The notes beneath the pieces are model-generated. The model was not told the origin of the DNA. It did not search any database and was given only the letters and a program-made list of their open reading frames with translations. A DNA stretch of 64,000 nucleotides, taken from positions 1-64,000 of the forward strand of contig CAZJCK010000003.1 in NCBI GenBank assembly GCA_964544635.1, written 5' to 3'. This document shows positions 35,145-43,092 of the stretch, one piece after another; the stretch's first letter is position 1; the number at the start of each line of letters is the position of its first letter. This stretch comes from CAZJCK01 sp964544635 (GTDB taxonomy: Bacteria; Zixibacteria; MSB-5A5; GN15; FEB-12). A program made the translations under genes and the position numbers.

Positions 35145-36071
35145 TTAGGCCTCTTTCCCTTCCAGAGCAACCATTGCTTTGATTCTCTCCTCCAAAACCT
35201 GATTCGCGGAGAATCGTTCCAATTGAAGATAATGGCCGGCGACATCGAGGAGCGCCTCGTTGGGCACCAATCCGACGATTTCTGATGAGACCACCCGAAC
35301 ATTGTCTTCGGCCGCGATCCTGCATATGGCGTCGAACACCTTGTACAAAGGGGTGACGGTGAAATTGGTCAGGTTCATCGAGACCTGGACCTGGCCGCGC
35401 TTCCGGATCAGGAAACCGAGGGCGCGGACATGCTCGAAGCCGCCATTGCTGGCCCGTATCTTCCGGGCGATGCGATCGGCTATCTCCTGCTTGTCGGTGT
35501 CAAGGAAGACATTGAAGGCGATGAGCGGGAAGCGTACGCCGACAGCCGTGGCGCCGGCGGTGGCGTGGAGCTTCCTCGGGCCGAAGTCGGGGGCGCGGGT
35601 CGGGTCGTCGGCGATCGCCTCTTTCAGTCCTTCGAACTGGCCCCGGCGGATATACGCGAGGCTCCGGCGTTCCGGCCGGGTTGCCGATTCCTCGTACAGG
35701 TAGACCGGGATACTCAGCTCGCTTGCCACCCGATCGGCCAGTTGTCTGGAGAGGGCGACCGCTTCGTCGACGGTGATGTCGGAGATCGGTATAAGAGGGC
35801 AGACATCACAGGCGCCGATGCGAGGGTGGACGCCGTCGTGATGATTCAGGTCAATCAATTCGGCCGCTTTCTTGTATCCGGCAAAAGCGGCGTCGACAAT
35901 CCGGTCGGGGTGGCAGACATAGGTGACAACTGCGCGGTTGTGGTCCTCATCGGAGTGGACATTCAGGATCAGCACGCCGGGTATTTCGGCGATGGCGGTG
36001 GTGATGGCGTCGATGATCTCCGGCCGTCGGCCGTCGGAAAAGTTGGGTACCGCTTCGATCAGTTTCGCCAT
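35145..36071 (-). CDS. ftcD: Glutamate formiminotransferase (stand-alone)
   Basis: A 308-residue protein matching the formiminotransferase half of FTCD. Signature segments are AKLIEAVPNFSDGRR, the substrate region LIDLNHHDGVHPRIGACDVCP, and GVRFPLIAFNVFLDT. It transfers the formimino (or formyl) group between glutamate and tetrahydrofolate. The cyclodeaminase domain is absent, as in many bacteria. No hut genes adjoin it, so a histidine-degradation role is not shown by context; one-carbon salvage is equally possible. It lies 18 bases after the deoxyhypusine-synthase-like gene. Confidence 0.92.
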   Translation of the reverse strand: MAKLIEAVPNFSDGRRPEIIDAITTAIAEIPGVLILNVHSDEDHNRAVVTYVCHPDRIVDAAFAGYKKAAELIDLNHHDGVHPRIGACDVCPLIPISDITVDEAVALSRQLADRVASELSIPVYLYEESATRPERRSLAYIRRGQFEGLKEAIADDPTRAPDFGPRKLHATAGATAVGVRFPLIAFNVFLDTDKQEIADRIARKIRASNGGFEHVRALGFLIRKRGQVQVSMNLTNFTVTPLYKVFDAICRIAAEDNVRVVSSEIVGLVPNEALLDVAGHYLQLERFSANQVLEERIKAMVALEGKEA

Positions 36072-36089
36072 CGCTGCAGGTCTTTCCGT

Positions 36090-37046
36090 TCAGAGAGTAA
36101 TTTTGGCTTTCAGCGCCCAGGCCAGGAGCGGCAGCAGGATCTCGTGGTGACCGACAAAATTATACCCGTCGCCGCCTTCGGCGGTAGGGCGCCTGACGAC
36201 ATTCTCCATCGGGCGGTAATGCGTGATCATGTCAAAGTTGGCCGAGACGAGCATATGGTTCGGGCTTGAAAGGTTGCGTGCGACCGTCAGCGCCTTTAGG
36301 AATACTTCCGGCAACAACACCGCCGAACCGATGTTGGCGACGACGCCACCGTTGTCGAGATCGCGGCAGATATCGGCGAGGATGCGAAAGTCGCGGTGGG
36401 ACGCGGCCGCCATGGCAGCGGCGTCGTATTCAGGATGCTGCGCGATGGTGTCAGTGCCGATACCGACGTGGACCGTGACCGGCACATCGAGGGCATCAGC
36501 CCCGGCGAAGACACACAACTCGCGGTGGGGAGCGTTTTCATTGTTGATGAACCTCCCCCCCGCTTCACCGAGGCCGAGATTGTCTCTGGCGGCCAGGTCG
36601 GTGACGGCGCGAAAGAGCTTCGAGGTCTCCTCGACCATCCCGAAACTGCCGTCGGCCAAACCCTTCTGGACATCTTCAGAGGTACCGCCGAAGAAGGCGA
36701 GTTCGAGGTCGTGGATGAGGCCGGCGCAGTTGAACGAAAGGCCGGTGACGATACGGCGCTGCATCAGGTCGATAATGATTGGCGACAGCCCGACCTTGAT
36801 GACGTGGGCGCCCAACATCCAGTGAAAGGGGAGGTTTTTCCCGCGGGCGCGGGCGACATGGTCCAGGAAGGCTCTTAAGTCGGCGGCTTTGAGGAAGTCC
36901 GGTAACGAGTCGAGAAAGTCGTTGATACCGTCACTGTCGACCGGCTTGCCGAAACGATCGATGGCTGTCTTGGTGGGTCGGTCGTTGACGGAATACCGTT
37001 TTACCCTGGTCAGGTCAACCGGCTGTGGTTTCTTTGAGTCAGCCAT
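36090..37046 (-). CDS. Deoxyhypusine-synthase-like family protein
   Basis: A 318-residue soluble protein. The N-terminal half resembles deoxyhypusine synthase: HWMLGAHVIKVGLSPIIIDL followed by GLSFNCAGLIHDLELAFFGG parallels the stretch where that family has a GAxxxPAGMxxxIxDLI segment and then TTGANLTHD. Toward the C-terminus, where true enzymes carry the catalytic lysine in GGGxxKN-type sequence, this protein has GGDGYNFVGHHEILLPLLAW without that lysine. eIF5A is not expected in bacteria, so another NAD-dependent reaction is likely; bacterial relatives include homospermidine synthases. Assignment is from motif recall only. Confidence 0.6.
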   Translation of the reverse strand: MADSKKPQPVDLTRVKRYSVNDRPTKTAIDRFGKPVDSDGINDFLDSLPDFLKAADLRAFLDHVARARGKNLPFHWMLGAHVIKVGLSPIIIDLMQRRIVTGLSFNCAGLIHDLELAFFGGTSEDVQKGLADGSFGMVEETSKLFRAVTDLAARDNLGLGEAGGRFINNENAPHRELCVFAGADALDVPVTVHVGIGTDTIAQHPEYDAAAMAAASHRDFRILADICRDLDNGGVVANIGSAVLLPEVFLKALTVARNLSSPNHMLVSANFDMITHYRPMENVVRRPTAEGGDGYNFVGHHEILLPLLAWALKAKITL

Positions 37047-37052
37047 ACGGCG

Positions 37053-37892
37053 TCAGAAGGTTTCGATTTCGCCCAGTTCGAAATTGGTCAGCTCGGCGCT
37101 GATCGACCCAACCAGGACTTTGGATTTCATCTGGACCGGCATGTGCAGGCGGTCGTCGGTCAACCAGACCTTGAGCTGGCCTTCCTGCTTGAAGGCGCCA
37201 ACCGACTGGAGCATCGGTTCAACGACGATGCAGTCGAAGGTACCGGCCGGAACGCTCACGGTTTCCCGTTTGTGTATCTTGACTTCCAGCGGATAAAATT
37301 TGCCGCTGTCAAAATGGTCGATATGAATCGTGGAGCCGACTGTTAAGTCCTGGGTGCGGACAAAGTAGAATGCCGACAACACGTCCTGAACATAGCGTGG
37401 CACTTCGAAGGTGTCGTTGTTGTAAAAGGCCTGCCCCTCGACCTGATCGAACCAGAACTCGCGGTCGGACTTGTAGGAACCTTCGCGAAGTATTTTCTCA
37501 AAACGCCAGCTGAACAGCCCGACAGCATCCATGATCGATTCGAGGCGATCGTCAACCTTGTAGAAAGTTGAGAAGAAACTGTTGGACTGGGCCCGGGATA
37601 CGATGCGATAGGCCGGGCGGCCGTTGTACTCGACCACGTCGGCGACCTCGACGCTGGCGGTGCCGGCATTGATGAAGCCGTAGTTGATATCGAAGGTCAA
37701 CTTTTCGCCGATGCCGAAGGCGACATTGTCGATCTGACGGTTCAGTCCTGTTTCGGTCGGTGGCGAGATCGGCTCGCCAAGGGCGGGCTGAGTGAAACCG
37801 AGCCACAGGGCCACGAAGTAAAGTATCGGAATAACACCGACCATAATCAGTAACACCACTCCAAGTGAGGGCCATTTCCATCGTTCAGGCAT
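37053..37892 (-). CDS. DUF3108 domain protein
   Basis: A 279-residue protein with one N-terminal membrane anchor or uncleaved signal (SLGVVLLIMVGVIPILYFVALW) and a periplasmic beta-rich DUF3108 domain. Typical segments are GEKLTFDINYGFINAGTASV, FSTFYKVDDRLES and KVWLTDDRLHMPVQMKSK. The function of the family is unknown; some members resemble LolA-like lipid-binding folds. A TTG start at 37907 is possible, but ATG 37892 overlaps the phosphatase stop by 8 bases and looks more natural. The gene lies downstream of an LMW phosphatase in a long co-directional run. Confidence 0.82.
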   Translation of the reverse strand: MPERWKWPSLGVVLLIMVGVIPILYFVALWLGFTQPALGEPISPPTETGLNRQIDNVAFGIGEKLTFDINYGFINAGTASVEVADVVEYNGRPAYRIVSRAQSNSFFSTFYKVDDRLESIMDAVGLFSWRFEKILREGSYKSDREFWFDQVEGQAFYNNDTFEVPRYVQDVLSAFYFVRTQDLTVGSTIHIDHFDSGKFYPLEVKIHKRETVSVPAGTFDCIVVEPMLQSVGAFKQEGQLKVWLTDDRLHMPVQMKSKVLVGSISAELTNFELGEIETF

Positions 37893-38382
37893 GTTGCTTT
37901 TCGTCAATCCTTTTTACAATTTCCGGCAATTGTCGCCCCAGAATCTCACCGATTTCGAGGAACGTCTGGTTGTACTGGTCGAGGGCCTGGCCAATCGGGT
38001 CCTCGACACCCTCTCCGACCGGAGAATCGTCCGGGAAGTTCTTAAACAGGAATACCTTGTGTTTCGCCTGCGGGGCCACCTTGAGGATCTCTTTCACGTG
38101 CGACGGGGTCATGCCGAAGACGATATCGGCTCGGTCGACAAGATCGCGGGTGAGCGATTGCGAGCTGTGGCCGCTCAAATCGGCGTTCCAAATCTTGACC
38201 GCCTCGGCGGCGTACCTGGTGGCCGGAAAACCGGCCGCAGCGGCGACCCCGGCCGAGATCACTTCAGACTTGCCGGGACGCTCCTTCTCGAGCAGAACGC
38301 GGAGGCCGGCCTCGGCCATGGGAGAACGGCAGGTGTTACCGGTGCAGACGAAGAGTATGACAAACGTATTATTCTCAGTCAT
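37885..38382 (-). CDS. Low-molecular-weight protein phosphatase, YwlE-like
   Basis: A 165-residue phosphatase with the P-loop C13-T-G-N-T-C-R19 near the N-terminus and the general acid Asp in EDPIGQALDQY. Thr17 in the P-loop, where tyrosine-specific enzymes usually have Ile or Leu, is the residue that makes B. subtilis YwlE a protein-arginine phosphatase. The gene is coupled to tsaC (4-base overlap); in B. subtilis ywlE also lies close to the tsaC homologue ywlC. Arginine-phosphate specificity is therefore a reasonable prediction, but no McsB kinase is visible in the window. Confidence 0.87.
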   Translation of the reverse strand: MTENNTFVILFVCTGNTCRSPMAEAGLRVLLEKERPGKSEVISAGVAAAAGFPATRYAAEAVKIWNADLSGHSSQSLTRDLVDRADIVFGMTPSHVKEILKVAPQAKHKVFLFKNFPDDSPVGEGVEDPIGQALDQYNQTFLEIGEILGRQLPEIVKRIDEKQHA

Positions 38383-39023
38383 GTCGCTTTCAGTTCTCTG
38401 GTGATTTTTTCAATCTCCGATCGAGCGATGGCGCCTTCGCGGAGGATGCGCGGCGGGACGGCGGTGGTGTCGATGACGGTTGAGGCCACCCGGTCGCAGG
38501 GGCCGGCATCGAGATACAGGTCGACGCTCTCGCCAAACAGGGCCTCAATTTCGGTTGCGGTGGCCGGGGTCGGTTCGTTGGAACGGTTGGCCGAGGTCGC
38601 CGAAAGCGGCAGATCAAGTGCCGAACAGATCTGTTCGATGATTGGGGCCGGCGACACCCGCAAGCCGATCCGTCCGTTCTCCGCGGGCGGTTCCGGATAG
38701 CCCGGCCGGGCGTCGATGACCAGGGTGATCGGCCCGGGCAGAAAGGCGCCCGCAAGGGCGGTGGCGGTGCTGTTCATACGGCCGAATTCGGCGAGCTGGT
38801 CGATCGATCTGGCGAAGACCGCCATCGGCATGCTGCGCGGTCGTGACTTGAGCTCGAAGATCCGTTCGATCGCAGCTTGCGAGAGGGTGTTGCACAACAG
38901 ACCGTACTGGGTTTCCGTCGGCGCCACGATCACCCCTCCCCCTTTGAGGATAGCAACCGCCTCGCGAATGATGCTTGCATCCGGACGGTCATAGCTGATC
39001 TGAATTCGCTTAGTTTCCCTCAT
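38379..39023 (-). CDS. tsaC: L-threonylcarbamoyladenylate synthase (Sua5/YrdC family)
   Basis: A 214-residue protein that makes threonylcarbamoyl-AMP for the t6A37 tRNA modification. The motif GGVIVAPTETQYGLLCN, the basic stretch KSRPRSMPMAVF and LPGPITLVIDARPG are characteristic, and SATSANRSNEP completes the nucleotide site. The length fits the YrdC domain without the Sua5 C-terminal extension. It overlaps the SPOR lipoprotein gene upstream by 14 bases. Confidence 0.92.
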   Translation of the reverse strand: MRETKRIQISYDRPDASIIREAVAILKGGGVIVAPTETQYGLLCNTLSQAAIERIFELKSRPRSMPMAVFARSIDQLAEFGRMNSTATALAGAFLPGPITLVIDARPGYPEPPAENGRIGLRVSPAPIIEQICSALDLPLSATSANRSNEPTPATATEIEALFGESVDLYLDAGPCDRVASTVIDTTAVPPRILREGAIARSEIEKITRELKAT

Positions 39024-39657
39024 ATTCCTGAATCAGACTGTCGACCCGGGCGGGGTCGAGCAGTTCACTGCTGCCGGTGGTTTCATACAATGGGGTGGCT
39101 TCCTGAACATTGACCGTCACGGCCACCACCCAGGCATCGCGGTAACCGGCCGTCCGGGCACGCATCAGGTAGTCGTCGGCGGTATCCCGGTTGCCGAACG
39201 AACCGACGCGGACCTTGAAGTAGGGTACTTCGTACTCGAGAAAAACCGGCCGATCGAAGATCTCCTCGGCGACGCGGACCTGGTAGCGGGCATCGCCGTA
39301 TACCTTGGTCGTATACAACTGCACGCGGAAGGCCTGCGAGTTGAGGGTGTCGATGGCCGACGGCGGGATCGGGGCGAGCAGGGTGTCGACCATCAGGCTG
39401 TCGGGGATAGCGTCGCCGGTCGCCAGATCGGTCTGGCCGAGGACGACATCGCCCGGCTGGGGGTACGTTTTCGGGACAACCACACGATCGGCCTCGAGTG
39501 CCAGCGGATCAAAACGGGTCGGCGGCGCCGGTTGTTCGTCCGGTGATCGCTCTTCTTCCGGTTCATCCTGTTTGAATATCTGGCCGCACCCGGCCACCAG
39601 CGCAAAAAGCAGGAGCGTCAGCAGTGTCAGTTTATAGATAGTCGCGGTGTTTCTCAT
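39010..39657 (-). CDS. SPOR-domain lipoprotein
   Basis: A 215-residue protein with a lipobox, ALVAGC (Cys24), a Pro/Glu-rich linker, and a C-terminal SPOR domain at about residues 108-185 (FRVQLYTTKVYGDARYQVRV, then FKVRVGSFGNRDTADDYLM). SPOR domains bind denuded peptidoglycan glycan at division sites, so a septal cell-wall role is expected. It starts inside the end of the guanylyltransferase gene (26-base overlap). Confidence 0.87.
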   Translation of the reverse strand: MRNTATIYKLTLLTLLLFALVAGCGQIFKQDEPEEERSPDEQPAPPTRFDPLALEADRVVVPKTYPQPGDVVLGQTDLATGDAIPDSLMVDTLLAPIPPSAIDTLNSQAFRVQLYTTKVYGDARYQVRVAEEIFDRPVFLEYEVPYFKVRVGSFGNRDTADDYLMRARTAGYRDAWVVAVTVNVQEATPLYETTGSSELLDPARVDSLIQEYEGN

Positions 39658-40711
39658 CTTTGTCCAGTTGTGCGAGGAGCTTCTTGATCTCTCCCGCTTT
39701 GGTCTTGTGCGTTACCATTGTGATATCTCCGCACTGCACGACGACGAGGTCGGAGACACCGAGGCAGGCGACGATACCGTCACCCTGATTATACACCGTC
39801 GTCTCGTAGGTGTCCTCAAAGACGACGTCACCAACGATAACATTGTTGTCGCGGTCGCGATCCATGTATCGGGAGAGGGCGTTCCAGCCGCCGATATCGT
39901 CCCAGACAATGTCAGCCTTGATCGTGAGCACGTTGTCGGCGTTTTCGAGGACGGCGAAATCGATCGAGATGGCGGTCGCCTTGTCGTACAGTTCGTTGCG
40001 GGCCTTCTGTTCATTGGCGGTGCCGATCTGCTTTTCGTATGCACTCAACAGATCACCGAGGTCGGGGTTATACTTTTCGATGGCGCTGTAGATAGCCTTG
40101 GCCGACCAGACGAACATGCCGGAATTCCAGAGGTACTTGTGGCTGTAGTAGTAATCGTGGGCCACCTCGGCGCGCGGCTTCTCGGTAAAGGCGGCCACCT
40201 GGTGGACAACATGATCCCCCTGGTGGCGATAAGGATCACCCAGCTTGATGTAGCCGTAGCCGGTTTCGGGGCGAGTGGGGACGATGCCGATGGTGATCAG
40301 GCGGTCCTCGACGGCGGCTATGGCGGCTCCTTCTTCCAGAATCTGGCGCAGTTTGTCGGCCGGGCGAATCAGGTGGTCGGCGGAGAGGACGACCATGACG
40401 GCGTCGGGGTCGATATGACGCAGGTGGACCGCGGCCAGACCAATGGCGGCACAGGTGTTCCGCCCGACCGGCTCGGTCAGCAGGTTGTCGCCGGCGATTG
40501 ACGGCATTTCTGAACGGATCATATCGGCCATCGATTCGCCGGTGACGATACGGATGCGATCCTGCGGGATGAGGGGCAGGACACGGTCGATTGTTTCCTC
40601 CAGCATGGTGCGGTCGGAAGTGAGTTTTAGAAACTGTTTGGGCCGGTTACGTCGCGACAACGGCCAGAACCGTTCGCCGCGTCCACCGGCCAAAATGACG
40701 CCATAAATCAC
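39632..40711 (-). CDS. manC: Mannose-1-phosphate guanylyltransferase
   Basis: A 359-residue nucleotidyltransferase making GDP-mannose. The signature VILAGGRGERFWPLSRRNRPKQ is at the N-terminus, and FTEKPRAEVAHDYYYSHKYLWNSGMFVW and IDFAVLENADNV are typical of the family. It lacks the isomerase domain of bifunctional ManC/AlgA. The frame is open to 40939, but the GTG at 40711 is preceded by GAAAGGAA at good spacing and begins right before the nucleotide-binding motif, so it is the likely start. It is the first gene of the minus-strand run going down to 34 kb. Confidence 0.92.
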   Translation of the reverse strand: MIYGVILAGGRGERFWPLSRRNRPKQFLKLTSDRTMLEETIDRVLPLIPQDRIRIVTGESMADMIRSEMPSIAGDNLLTEPVGRNTCAAIGLAAVHLRHIDPDAVMVVLSADHLIRPADKLRQILEEGAAIAAVEDRLITIGIVPTRPETGYGYIKLGDPYRHQGDHVVHQVAAFTEKPRAEVAHDYYYSHKYLWNSGMFVWSAKAIYSAIEKYNPDLGDLLSAYEKQIGTANEQKARNELYDKATAISIDFAVLENADNVLTIKADIVWDDIGGWNALSRYMDRDRDNNVIVGDVVFEDTYETTVYNQGDGIVACLGVSDLVVVQCGDITMVTHKTKAGEIKKLLAQLDKDEKHRDYL

Positions 40712-40871
40712 GGATTTCCTTTCAACGTTCACCTGTAATTGCCTATAGGTACGGGAGTTAAGGTTTGCAGTCAAGTTAAAGATGGGGTCCGCCGCGGGTT
40801 TACGTCGACCCAACACGGATTTAGACCAAGCTGGTCGACGTTGTTGGGAACTGTTCGGTGGCGTCCGGCGT

Positions 40872-40889
40872 TTGTGAAGATATTCACAT
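40872..40889. promoter_or_regulatory. Rex-like operator dyad upstream of PH-like membrane protein
   Basis: TTGTGAA-GATA-TTCACAT matches the Rex box at 13 of 14 fixed positions and also contains the ideal CRP core TGTGA-N6-TCACA. It ends 26 bases before the start codon. No convincing -35 element is seen in 40712-40871; GATATT inside the dyad could be the -10. Confidence 0.55.
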
Positions 40890-40915
40890 AGCTTCTCGCA
40901 CCTGGAGGTGTCGGC

Positions 40916-41959
40916 ATGGTAAAAAAGCAATCGAAGCATACGGCGGGACTACTAATTTCTCCGACGAAGACAGGCGCGGCGGCAACAGTCGGGGGCGGCA
41001 TGTTTTTGTCGGCGGCGCTCATCTCACTGTTTGTCAGACCAATCATTGATGCACAGCCGGATGCAACCCTGCTGGCGGCGGCGCTGCTGTTCGATCTGGT
41101 GATTGCGGTGCCGGCGCTGGTCTACGCAACGCTTGTTCGGGCCGGACGGTTGCGTCCGCTCTTCCTCATTCCAATTGCTGTAGCCGGATACGCAACGGCG
41201 GCTGCGACCATGCCCGATCAGGAGGCACTGTTTGATATGGTGCGGCCGTTGGTCGGACTGGTCGAGCTGGCCATAGTCGGCTGGTTGATCTGGCGCGTCA
41301 AACGTGGGCTTGCGGCGCATTCGGGTAGCGGCGACTTTGCAGGCAGCTTACGTGAGTCGCTGCTGCGTATGACCGGCAACCGGGTAGCAGCGGGGATAAT
41401 CGCGACCGAGGTAGCGTTGCTGTACTATGCATTGCGCTGGCCGCGACAGTCACACAGTCAAGCTGGGTTTACGGTGCATCGAGACGCCGGATATAGCGCG
41501 GTGGTGATCGGTTTGATCGGGTTACTGGCGGTCGAAACGGCTGTCGTGCATGTCGTGTTGTTGCAATGGAGTGCAACGACAGCATGGATACTGTCAGCGC
41601 TGAGTGTGTACGCGGTAATTTGGTTTGTGGGGGATTACCGGGCACTGTCGGCACGATCGATCGTACTCACCAAAGAGGCATTGCAGCTGCACATCGGATT
41701 GCGCTGGGAGGCGACAGTTCCGTATCGACTGATCGAGACCGTCGAGACTGTGAAAGAGGCGCCGGAAGTCCTGTCGAAATCATCGCTGAAGATTGATATG
41801 ATGGGGCAGGTCAATGTGCGGATAAGACTGCGCGAGACGACCGAGGTGATCGGTATGTACGGCATACGGCGTCGTGTCGATGAGATCTTGTTGCAGGTGG
41901 ATGATGCGGGACGGTTTCTGGGGGAGGTGAAGGAGAATCGCGGGGCAGGTTCCTTGTGA
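40916..41959 (+). CDS. Multi-pass membrane protein with C-terminal PH-like domain
   Basis: A 347-residue protein with about seven predicted membrane helices (for example GGGMFLSAALISLFV, LLFDLVIAVPALVYATLV and YSAVVIGLIGLLAVETAVV). The final 110 residues form a soluble domain, ARSIVLTKEALQLHIGLRWEATVPYRLIE onward, that resembles bacterial PH (bPH) domains. The family is not one I can name. GGAGGTGTCGGC before ATG 40916 is a strong ribosome site. The stop codon lies inside an intergenic hairpin repeat, so the last codons (AGSL) come from the repeat. A Rex/CRP-like dyad precedes the gene. Confidence 0.7.
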   Translation: MVKKQSKHTAGLLISPTKTGAAATVGGGMFLSAALISLFVRPIIDAQPDATLLAAALLFDLVIAVPALVYATLVRAGRLRPLFLIPIAVAGYATAAATMPDQEALFDMVRPLVGLVELAIVGWLIWRVKRGLAAHSGSGDFAGSLRESLLRMTGNRVAAGIIATEVALLYYALRWPRQSHSQAGFTVHRDAGYSAVVIGLIGLLAVETAVVHVVLLQWSATTAWILSALSVYAVIWFVGDYRALSARSIVLTKEALQLHIGLRWEATVPYRLIETVETVKEAPEVLSKSSLKIDMMGQVNVRIRLRETTEVIGMYGIRRRVDEILLQVDDAGRFLGEVKENRGAGSL

Positions 41960-41966
41960 ACCTGAC
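41945..41966. repeat. Hairpin repeat CAGGTTC-CTTGT-GAACCTG
   Basis: A perfect 7-bp inverted repeat (41946-41964) with loop CTTGT. It overlaps the end of the PH-like membrane protein gene and supplies its stop codon. Confidence 0.75.
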
Positions 41967-42028
41967 GCATATCGCATTGACGGGCGGCATGGGCCCCGAC
42001 TCAAGGCCGGGGCGACAAATTCATAGTT

Positions 42029-42056
42029 GCAGGTCAGGTTCCTTGTGATTCACACG
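42029..42056. repeat. Second copy of the CAGGTTCCTTGTGA repeat
   Basis: GCAGGTCAGGTTCCTTGTGA followed by TTCACACG. It shares the 15-base core with copies at 41946, 48446 and 63985. It faces the end of the ptb gene. Confidence 0.7.
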
Positions 42057-42082
42057 TGGATCGCATGGGTTCGATACTAACG

Positions 42083-42140
42083 GGCAGGCGAGGACGTCTG
42101 CCGCGCACAGGATTGGCAGACCGCAGCGTCTGCCGCACAC
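42083..42140. repeat. Paired GTCTGCC hairpins downstream of ptb
   Basis: GGCAG-N10-CTGCC (42083-42102) and GGCAGAC-N6-GTCTGCC (42115-42134) are adjacent, and GTCTGCCGCGCAC/GTCTGCCGCACAC recur at a 32-bp interval. They may act as an end-of-transcript structure for the minus-strand operon, though no T-run follows. Confidence 0.45.
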
Positions 42141-42147
42141 GTCGGCC

Positions 42148-43092
42148 TTACACCAGCAGGCAGCAGACGGCGATGGAGTTGTACAGTGCGCTCGGGTTGT
42201 CGTGGCGGGCGGCAAAGGCAACCGGGGTGCGACCGCCAACTAGCACACCGGCCGACTGCGCCTCGCCGAATGCTGTCATCGCTTTGTAAATGCCGTTCGC
42301 CGTGAAACTGTTCGGCGCGATCATCAGGTCGGTCTGGCCGGCCACTGTCGAGTCGGTTATCCCCTTGGCGGCGGCAGCCTCGCTGTCGATGGCGATGTCG
42401 AACGACAGCGGGCCATCGACGAACACGCCCTTGATCTGCCGACGGTTGTTCATTTGGGTCAGTATGGCGCCGTCGGTAGTAGCGTTCATCTGCGGATAGA
42501 CAACCTCGACAGCTGCCAGGACGGCGGTGCGCGGGGTATCGACACCGAGCTTGCGGCAGACCGTGGCGGCGTTGTTGATGATCGCTACCTTGGTCATAGT
42601 GTCAGGTTGTTCGTTGACGACACCGTCGGAGACAAACAGCAGCTTCGGATACTTGTCGGCCTTGAGTATGGCAACGTGCGAGAGTACGGCTTTCTTCCCC
42701 ACGAAACCGACCTCGTTGGACGATAGTGATGAAAGCATTTCCGACGAGCAGACATTGCCGCGGACAATGAAGTCGGCGGTACCGTCGTTGATCAGTTGCG
42801 CCGCCATGCGTACCGCTTCAAACGGCTGCTCCGCAGTCAGGCGCGAGGAATCGTCGGCGCTGAGTTGCGTCGCCTTGAGATATTCATCGATATCGGACTG
42901 CGAGCCGATCAGCACCGGCTTGATGAAACCATCGTTAACCGCATCAGCGAAGCCGGACAGCGACGGTGCGCTCGACGGTGCTACTATAGCGGCAGTCAGT
43001 GGTTCGGCTTTGGTACGTTCCTTTGCTTTCTCGACGATCCGGTCGAAGGAATGGGTATCGGGTAGTGACATGGTATTTGTCTGCATGGTCAT
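42148..43092 (-). CDS. ptb: Phosphate acyl (butyryl/acetyl) transferase, second copy
   Basis: A 314-residue enzyme of the phosphate acetyl/butyryl transferase family, which exchanges the CoA of an acyl-CoA for phosphate. Family stretches include NDGTADFIVRGNV, KAVLSHVAILKADKYPKLLFVSDG, FVDGPLSFDIAID and QTDLMIAPNSFTANGIYKAM. It shares the same layout as the upstream copy but is clearly diverged, so the two are paralogues rather than a recent duplication. It is the last gene of the ior-buk-ptb operon, starting four bases inside the upstream ptb. Confidence 0.87.
   Translation of the reverse strand: MTMQTNTMSLPDTHSFDRIVEKAKERTKAEPLTAAIVAPSSAPSLSGFADAVNDGFIKPVLIGSQSDIDEYLKATQLSADDSSRLTAEQPFEAVRMAAQLINDGTADFIVRGNVCSSEMLSSLSSNEVGFVGKKAVLSHVAILKADKYPKLLFVSDGVVNEQPDTMTKVAIINNAATVCRKLGVDTPRTAVLAAVEVVYPQMNATTDGAILTQMNNRRQIKGVFVDGPLSFDIAIDSEAAAAKGITDSTVAGQTDLMIAPNSFTANGIYKAMTAFGEAQSAGVLVGGRTPVAFAARHDNPSALYNSIAVCCLLV

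Noticed and set aside
42041..42055. CCTTGTGATTCACAC as a Rex or CRP site near ptb
   Set aside because: The arms adjoin with no 4-bp spacer, and the sequence belongs to the dispersed CAGGTTCCTTGTGA repeat family.
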